A stretch of DNA of 19,344 nt, from assembly GCA_964530225.1 (NCBI GenBank), contig CAZHBA010000113.1:1-19344 (forward strand). The letters are read 5' to 3'. Numbering within the stretch: the first letter of the stretch is position 1; each line of letters begins with the position of its first letter. The stretch comes from CAZHBA01 sp964530225 (GTDB lineage: Bacteria > Pseudomonadota > Alphaproteobacteria > UBA6615). A program made the translations under genes and the position numbers. Below, piece by piece: positions 15,167 through 19,344 of the stretch. The notes beneath the pieces are model-generated. The model did no database searches. It saw nothing but the letters and a program-made list of their open reading frames with translations, and was not told the DNA's origin.

Positions 15167-15171
15167 ACAAT
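15167..15171 (+). repeat. Right copy of the 5-bp direct repeat (ACAAT)
   Basis: Matches 14161-14165 exactly. Receiver coding sequence resumes with the next base, in the frame that continues the left piece. Confidence 0.5.
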
Positions 15172-15261
15172 GGGTTATTGCACGAGGATGCGTTCCTGTT
15201 GAACAAGCTGTTCGCCCGTAGCGAGTTGGCTAAAGCGGTGCAATCCGTGTTACGCGCCTAG
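15167..15261 (+). pseudogene. Receiver-domain remnant, last piece
   Basis: From the ACAAT copy at 15167 a plus-strand frame reads N-G-LLHEDAFLLNKLFARSEL, then AKAVQSVLRA, and stops at TAG (15259-15261). This is the last 30 residues of a receiver domain, with the conserved Lys before a Phe; the usual Lys-Pro pair is Lys-Leu here. Joined to the piece ending at 14165 it completes one domain. There is no start codon or ribosome-binding site. It is the separated 3' end of the hybrid kinase pseudogene. Confidence 0.65.
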
Positions 15262-15263
15262 TC

Positions 15264-16913
15264 CTATTCCTCGTCCTGTTTCGGGCGTACCATGTTGGCC
15301 AGCGCTTCGGGCGAATCGATATCGATTAGAACGCCGCTGTCGGGCATTTCCACCTCGTGCACAAGTTCCGCGTAGGCGCCGATCAGGTGTTTGGCGCCGA
15401 CATCGCCGTCGACTTCTTCTATATCGGCGAAAAACCGGCGCGCCCAGAGCACCGGGTTGCCCCGCTTACCCTGCCAGGTCGGCACGCAGATGGCGCGGCC
15501 CTCGTTGGGCGCGAACGCCTCGATGAGGCGCTCCACATGGATCGCCCGCAGGCGTGGCATATCACCCAGCGCCACGACGGCGCCGTCGCAGGTATCGGGA
15601 ACGGCGGCGATCCCGGTTCGCAACGAGGTGCTGAGACCTTCGGCGTAGGCGTCGTTGTGAACGAAGGTAACATCGGCGCCGTCGAGAACTTCGCGTACCC
15701 GCTCGGCTTCGTGTCCGGTGACGACGATAATCGGGTCCGCGTCGGTCGCGCACTCCGTATCCACTGCATGGCGAACCATCGCCTTGCCGTCGACCTTGAC
15801 CAGCAGCTTGTTGATGACGCCCATGCGGCGCGACTGGCCACCCGCCAGCACGACGCCGGCGAAACGCGGATTGCTTGCCGAGACGGTATCCGCCTCCTGA
15901 CGCGGCGCGGCTTCGGCGCGGGGCAGGGGACGGATCGAGATTTCTTTCAACAGGCCGCCGGTGCCCATGGTGCGTATGTGGGCGGCATCGACGGGAAGCT
16001 TTGCCAGCAGCCGTTCGAGCACCAAATCGTTACCGCCGATTTTCGGTGAGCGCGCCGAGCCCGGCAATGCCAGAACGCGAACGTCACCGAGCGCGGCGAT
16101 GACCAGCAGATTGCCGGGGTCGACCGGCATACCGAAATGATCGATGCGGCCGCCAGCCTGCACGATGCCATCGGGAATGACATCACGCCGGTCGGTGGTG
16201 GCCGAGGCGCCGGCGATCAGCACTATCTCTGCCCCCGCGGCGGCGATTTCCTGCAGCGCCGTGGCGACCGAGCCGGCGTCGTGTACGGTTTGCCGGTCAT
16301 CGCTCAAGGTGCTGTTGAGATCTTGTACGCGCGTACCGATGACCGACGAGGTCTTCTGCAAAATTTTTGCCTGTACGCCCGGTAGCGTGGTTTGTAGCAA
16401 GGCGACCCGGTGCGGCTGGAATGGTCGCAGGTGTACCAAGGCACCGTTCACGCTAGCCCGTGTTTCCGCCGCAGCGAGATGGTTTTCGGCGACCGCGAAT
16501 GGAATGATCTTGATCGTCGCGGCGATCTGGTTTGCGTTGACCCGCTCGAAAGGCCGCAGGGTTGCCACGGTGATGCCTTCGTCGATGGCATTGACGGCGT
16601 CAATATGGACGGGGTCGAAGTCGACCAGTCCGTCGACGGCGGCGAATAAATTGACCCGGCCGGTATTAGCGATACCGACGCGGATATTTTCGCCCGCCGC
16701 GGTTTCACCCAGTCGCCGAGCGGCCTCGTTTTCGTTGATATCGCCGTCTTCGAACTGGGCCACGGTGACGTCGACGACGCCGGCAGCAGCCAATTCGGCC
16801 ACGTCTCCAGCGCGTAGCACCCGCCCTTTACGATAGTGTTTACCACCGAGAGTCTGGCTGTGGACGAGGGTGGCACCGATGGCGCTGGTGACAGGAACGG
16901 GACCGAATTTCAT
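15264..16913 (-). CDS. Molybdopterin-binding domain / MobA-like nucleotidyltransferase fusion
   Basis: Two-domain protein of 549 residues for molybdenum cofactor finishing. Residues about 1-340 form a MoeA/MoaB-like molybdopterin-binding region, with the segment LIAGASATTDRRDVIPDGIV and then LALPGSARSPK (about 232-291). Residues 351-545 are a MobA/MocA-type nucleotidyltransferase: LAGGQSRRMG (356-365), Lys369, GDMP (450-453), GNPVLW (485-490) and DIDSPEAL (531-538). Such proteins attach CMP to molybdopterin, giving the cytosine-dinucleotide cofactor used by xanthine dehydrogenase/CO dehydrogenase-family enzymes; CMP rather than GMP is inferred from the XdhC/CoxE context. The ATG at 16913 has a weak ribosome-binding site. 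A terminator lies 126 bases after the stop. Confidence 0.88.
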   Translation of the reverse strand: MKFGPVPVTSAIGATLVHSQTLGGKHYRKGRVLRAGDVAELAAAGVVDVTVAQFEDGDINENEAARRLGETAAGENIRVGIANTGRVNLFAAVDGLVDFDPVHIDAVNAIDEGITVATLRPFERVNANQIAATIKIIPFAVAENHLAAAETRASVNGALVHLRPFQPHRVALLQTTLPGVQAKILQKTSSVIGTRVQDLNSTLSDDRQTVHDAGSVATALQEIAAAGAEIVLIAGASATTDRRDVIPDGIVQAGGRIDHFGMPVDPGNLLVIAALGDVRVLALPGSARSPKIGGNDLVLERLLAKLPVDAAHIRTMGTGGLLKEISIRPLPRAEAAPRQEADTVSASNPRFAGVVLAGGQSRRMGVINKLLVKVDGKAMVRHAVDTECATDADPIIVVTGHEAERVREVLDGADVTFVHNDAYAEGLSTSLRTGIAAVPDTCDGAVVALGDMPRLRAIHVERLIEAFAPNEGRAICVPTWQGKRGNPVLWARRFFADIEEVDGDVGAKHLIGAYAELVHEVEMPDSGVLIDIDSPEALANMVRPKQDEE

Positions 16914-16982
16914 GGCAACGACTAGATTCGATTGCGGGACCGAATAAGGGTATCATGGCCGTCGGCTTTGTAGGGAGTGAAT
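16914..16982. promoter_or_regulatory. Short divergent promoter region
   Basis: Only 69 bases separate the divergent MobA-like fusion and tandem YCII genes, so their promoters must overlap or sit inside the coding ends. I could not assign -35/-10 boxes. Confidence 0.35.
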
Positions 16983-17573
16983 ATGCATTGGATGATAAAA
17001 TGCCGGTCGAAACCAGGGACCGATGAATTGCGCACGGCGGCGATCCCGGCGCACAAGACCCATCTCGACAAATTTTGCGCGGAGACCTGGTTTTCCGGGC
17101 CGATCTTTACCGATGACGGCACCTTGGCGATTGGTAGCCTACGCTTTATAGATCTTCCCGACCGCGCCGCCGCCGTGGCCTATATCGAGGCCGACCCCTA
17201 TTCGACGGCCGGCATTTTCGCCAGCGTCGACATTCAGCACTGGCATCCAGCGTTGGAGAACCGCCAGCTAACCTACCTACGCCAGGAGGGCACCCAGCAG
17301 TTCATCGTTCATTGCACCGATGTGGCCGATAGCGAGGCTCTGCGCGAGTCGCTGCGCCAGGCCCATCGCGACTATCTCGATGAGCGCGCGGATCAGGTGG
17401 TGACCCGCGGGCCGCTCAAGACCGATGACGGCGGAACGATTATCGGCAGCGCTTGTCTGCTCGACGTCGCCGATCGCGCAGCCGCCGAAGCTCTGTGGGC
17501 CGATGAGCCGTTCAACAAGGCCGGGGTATACGGCCAGGTCTCGATCGAACGATGGCTGTTTGGGCACGTGTAG
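16983..17573 (+). CDS. Tandem YCII-domain protein
   Basis: Small cytoplasmic protein of 196 residues made of two YCII/YciI-type ferredoxin-like domains. The two halves are recognisable repeats: HLDKF...SGPIFTDDGT-LAIGSLRFID-DRAAAVAYIEADPYSTAGIF (about 27-80) against YLDER...RGPLKTDDGGTIIGSACLLD-DRAAAEALWADEPFNKAGVY (131-183). The second half keeps H-x-x-Y-L (His128), the conserved His of the family; the first has H-x-x-H-L. YCII proteins have been proposed to act in hydrolase- or dehydrochlorinase-like steps, but most are uncharacterised. The ATG at 16983 is used because TAGGGAG is just upstream; a GTG at 16977 would lie inside that site. It stands alone on the plus strand among minus-strand molybdenum-enzyme maturation genes. 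Confidence 0.8.
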   Translation: MHWMIKCRSKPGTDELRTAAIPAHKTHLDKFCAETWFSGPIFTDDGTLAIGSLRFIDLPDRAAAVAYIEADPYSTAGIFASVDIQHWHPALENRQLTYLRQEGTQQFIVHCTDVADSEALRESLRQAHRDYLDERADQVVTRGPLKTDDGGTIIGSACLLDVADRAAAEALWADEPFNKAGVYGQVSIERWLFGHV

Positions 17574-17675
17574 CGGGATAGTTACACCACCTACGCCGGT
17601 AGTTCTGCTTTGATCATGCTGTCGCGTTATTTTGTGGCTGAGCTGGACGTGGGCTTCAATAGTTTCGTCATATTG

Positions 17676-17696
17676 CCGCGCGGTGAAATGGCGCGG
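17676..17696. terminator. Possible hairpin between convergent genes
   Basis: CCGCGC (17676-17681) and GCGCGG (17691-17696) can form a 6-bp stem with a 9-base loop between the convergent YCII and XdhC genes. There is no T-run on either side, so this is only a weak candidate. Confidence 0.2.
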
Positions 17697-17706
17697 GCTG
17701 AGCCTA

Positions 17707-18402
17707 TCAGACTGCCCGATGCAGCACTTCCGTGATCTGCGCCATGATCGAGATGGCGATTTCGGCGGGGCTTTTGCCGCCGATATTTAGGCCGATAGGG
17801 GCGTGGATGCGGGCGATTTCGGCCTCGGTGTAGCCGGCTTCGGTGAGGCGCTCGACGCGACTGGCGTGGGTTCTGTTGCTACCCAGCGAGCCGATATAGA
17901 AGGCTTCGGAGCGCAGCGCCACGTGCAGCGCCGGGTCGTCAAGCTTGGGGTCGTGGGTCAGGGTGACGATGGCGGTACGGGTGTCGATGGCCAGCGCTTT
18001 TAGTGCGTCGTCGGGCCAGTCCTCGCTGAGGTTCACATCGGGAAAGCGGTCGCGGCTGGCGAAGGCGCCGCGTGGATCGACGATGGTCAGTGCGTAGCCC
18101 GCCGTCTGCGCCATTTCTACCAACGGTTGGGCGATATGCACTGCGCCGACGATGATCATACTCTTGGGCGGGTTCGACACCTGGATAAACAGGGGGCTGG
18201 CATCGCTGTCGATGCGCGCGCACTTGTCGTCGGCGATAGCGCGGCGCGCCAAGGTAATTATCGCCTCGTCGAGCGCCAGATCGCCCTCTGTCGCGTCGCG
18301 GTAGACCAGCGCCTGGGCGCCGCTGTCCAGATGGGTGACGGTTGCCATCGGCCGCTTGGCGGTGCGGGCGGCTAATATGGCATTGAGGATGGCTTGTTTC
18401 AT
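17707..18402 (-). CDS. xdhC: XdhC-type molybdenum-hydroxylase maturation protein (Rossmann part)
   Basis: XdhC proteins bind finished molybdenum cofactor, aid its sulfuration and hand it to xanthine dehydrogenase-family enzymes. This one has 231 residues. The C-terminal Rossmann-like domain (about 80-225) is clear: MIIVGAVHIAQPL (82-94), where many members have G-x-G-H; VDPRGAFASRDRFP (108-121); TLTHDPKLDD (147-156); and PIGLNIGGKSPAEIAISIMA (202-221). The first 75 residues are short and lack the Cys-containing XdhC_CoxI N-domain, which the next gene upstream in transcription supplies as a separate protein. The two are 21 bases apart and probably function as a split XdhC. Confidence 0.87.
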   Translation of the reverse strand: MKQAILNAILAARTAKRPMATVTHLDSGAQALVYRDATEGDLALDEAIITLARRAIADDKCARIDSDASPLFIQVSNPPKSMIIVGAVHIAQPLVEMAQTAGYALTIVDPRGAFASRDRFPDVNLSEDWPDDALKALAIDTRTAIVTLTHDPKLDDPALHVALRSEAFYIGSLGSNRTHASRVERLTEAGYTEAEIARIHAPIGLNIGGKSPAEIAISIMAQITEVLHRAV

Positions 18403-18423
18403 GTTCGTTCGCTTCGGGGCGGC

Positions 18424-18765
18424 TTAGTCGATGCGTTCTACATAGACTTCGATACGGCCACCGCAAGCCAGACCGACTTCCCACGCCATTTCATCGGCGA
18501 TACCAAATTCGAGCACGCGCGGCTTGCCGTTTGCCATGATTTCCTTGGCGTCATGGATCACCGCGCCTTCGATGCAGCCGCCGGAAACCGAGCCAACCAT
18601 GTTACCGTCGCCGTCGATAGCCAAGCGGCTACCCACCGGGCGTGGCGAGGAGCCCCAGGTGCTGATCACCGTGGCGATGGCGACATCCTTGCCTTCTTTG
18701 CACCACTCGGCAGCCTTTTCGAGCACGTCGTCATGGTCGAATGTTGTTTGCGTCGTGTTATTCAT
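18424..18765 (-). CDS. XdhC/CoxI N-terminal-domain protein
   Basis: Stand-alone XdhC_CoxI domain (PF02625) of 113 residues, in the group of CoxI-like maturation factors. Motifs are GSSPRPVGSRL (38-48), GSVSGGCIEG (58-67, with the conserved Cys) and CGGRIEVYVE (101-110, a second conserved Cys). The domain is thought to contact the molybdenum cofactor during sulfur insertion. The gene's ATG overlaps the stop of the CoxE-like gene by ATGA, and the XdhC gene follows 21 bases downstream, so the three are one transcript. It probably complements the N-domain-poor XdhC product. Confidence 0.88.
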   Translation of the reverse strand: MNNTTQTTFDHDDVLEKAAEWCKEGKDVAIATVISTWGSSPRPVGSRLAIDGDGNMVGSVSGGCIEGAVIHDAKEIMANGKPRVLEFGIADEMAWEVGLACGGRIEVYVERID

Positions 18766-19344
18766 GCGGCGGCCTCCAGCATGCGGCGGATATTGATGTC
18801 ATCGGTAGACGGGCGACTAAGGGCGTCGGCCAATTGTTGCAGGCTCTGCAAATTGTGCACCGACCGGAAGTCGTCGACGTGAGGGAGCAGGGCGCGAGCA
18901 CCAAGAGACTTTGGCTCATAGCGGTCATAACGTAAGAGCGGGTTCAGCCAGATCAAGCGACGGCACGATTTGTGCAGCCGCTCGATCTCGTTGTCGAGGC
19001 CTTCCGCGGCGTCACGGTCGAGACCGTCGGTAATCAGCAGGACCACAGCACCCTGGGAAAGCATGCGGCGCGACCATTTGACGTTGAACTCGTGCAGACT
19101 GTGGCCGATCCGCGTGCCGCCCGACCAATCCTCGACGGCGTCGGCAACCCGGTCTAGGGCTTCGTCGACATCCTTGTAGCGCAGATAGCGGGTAACGTTG
19201 GTGAGGCGGGTGCCGAACAGGAAGGTGTGAACGCGGTCGCGGTCGTTGGTGATGGCGTGCACGAAATGCAGCAACATGCGCGAATAACGGCTCATGGAGC
19301 CGGAGATATCGCACAGGATAACCAGCGGCGGATGGCGCCGGCGG
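18762..19344 (-). CDS. coxE: CoxE-like VWA-domain protein, 5' end outside window
   Basis: C-terminal part of a von Willebrand factor A protein of the CoxE family (PF05762). The frame is open to the right window edge. The metal-ion (MIDAS) motif is visible: D-I-S-G-S-M (about 19295-19310), a Thr in SGGTRIG, and the Asp in LITDGLDRD. LIWLNPLLRYDRYEP is also typical of CoxE. CoxE works with a MoxR-type AAA+ ATPase (CoxD) in building the active site of CO dehydrogenase-type enzymes; here a CoxD-like gene would be expected just upstream, outside the window. It is coupled to the CoxI-like gene by an ATGA overlap. Confidence 0.88.
   Translation of the reverse strand, partial: RRRHPPLVILCDISGSMSRYSRMLLHFVHAITNDRDRVHTFLFGTRLTNVTRYLRYKDVDEALDRVADAVEDWSGGTRIGHSLHEFNVKWSRRMLSQGAVVLLITDGLDRDAAEGLDNEIERLHKSCRRLIWLNPLLRYDRYEPKSLGARALLPHVDDFRSVHNLQSLQQLADALSRPSTDDINIRRMLEAAA

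Larger units (their letters stand above)
14166..15171. mobile_element. Putative 1-kb inserted segment splitting the receiver pseudogene
   Basis: This segment separates two parts of one receiver domain. Removing 14166-15171 (1006 bases, leaving one ACAAT) rejoins them in frame, and the number of residues between SGYT and the next conserved Lys then matches the usual receiver spacing. The segment holds a truncated methyltransferase reading, the methylmalonyl-CoA epimerase gene and a minus-strand terminator, but no transposase. I see no clear terminal inverted repeat; AACAATT (14160-14166) and AATTGTT (15154-15160) form a 7-bp inverted pair near the ends, and ATCCCCA/TGGGGAT (14168-14174, 14195-14201) form a hairpin just inside the left end. 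It may be a passively mobilised piece or another rearrangement with a chance short repeat. Confidence 0.5.

Noticed and set aside
15357..16049. Plus-strand open frame of 230 codons
   Set aside because: Antisense to the nucleotidyltransferase domain, whose LAGGxSxRMG motif is on the minus strand.
16144..16836. Plus-strand open frame of 230 codons
   Set aside because: It mirrors the molybdopterin-binding domain on the minus strand; the Ser/Thr/Ala/Arg-heavy composition is typical of an antisense frame in GC-rich DNA.
17574..17733. Open frame continuing after the YCII stop (contains MLSRYFVAELDVGFNSF)
   Set aside because: It is short, has no ribosome-binding site, overlaps the 3' end of xdhC, and resembles no family I know. 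Read-through or a small gene cannot be excluded but is not supported.

Overview
The window reads as a moderately GC-rich chromosome segment from a heterotrophic alphaproteobacterium, probably Rhodospirillales-like. This is inferred from gene content, codon use and family resemblance; no rRNA or tRNA gene is present to confirm it. I found no CRISPR array, phage gene or intact transposase.

Positions 1-5657 hold carbon-compound metabolism. On the plus strand lie an MBL-fold hydrolase cut by the window edge, an acyl-CoA synthetase, an alpha/beta hydrolase and a DapA-family aldolase/lyase. A 3-hydroxyacyl-CoA-dehydrogenase-like SDR faces them on the minus strand. Between the two sides, at 4479-4699, sits a small graveyard with a cyclic-nucleotide-binding segment and the C-terminal tail of an adenylate-cyclase-like protein.

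Positions 5901-13388 are all plus strand. A TauE/SafE-type exporter is followed by a membrane-anchored coiled-coil protein of unknown role. Next is a tightly packed operon resembling the GldA/GldF/GldG ABC system with a DUF4340 partner, and then an atypical SDR.

Positions 13389-15263 are the most disturbed part. Remnants of a minus-strand adenylate cyclase and a plus-strand hybrid histidine kinase/receiver stand back to back, each missing its 5' part, as one deletion between divergent genes would leave. The receiver domain is also split. Its first part ends at 14165 and its last part resumes at 15172. The pieces rejoin in frame, at the usual family spacing, across a 5-bp direct repeat (ACAAT). 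The intervening segment of about 1 kb carries a truncated methyltransferase, an intact methylmalonyl-CoA epimerase gene and a minus-strand terminator.

Positions 15264-19344 hold maturation functions for a molybdenum hydroxylase of the xanthine dehydrogenase/CO dehydrogenase type, all on the minus strand: a CoxE-like VWA protein (cut by the window edge), a short XdhC/CoxI N-domain protein, an XdhC-type protein, and a molybdopterin-binding/MobA-like fusion. A divergent tandem YCII-domain gene lies among them. The hydroxylase subunits are not in the window.
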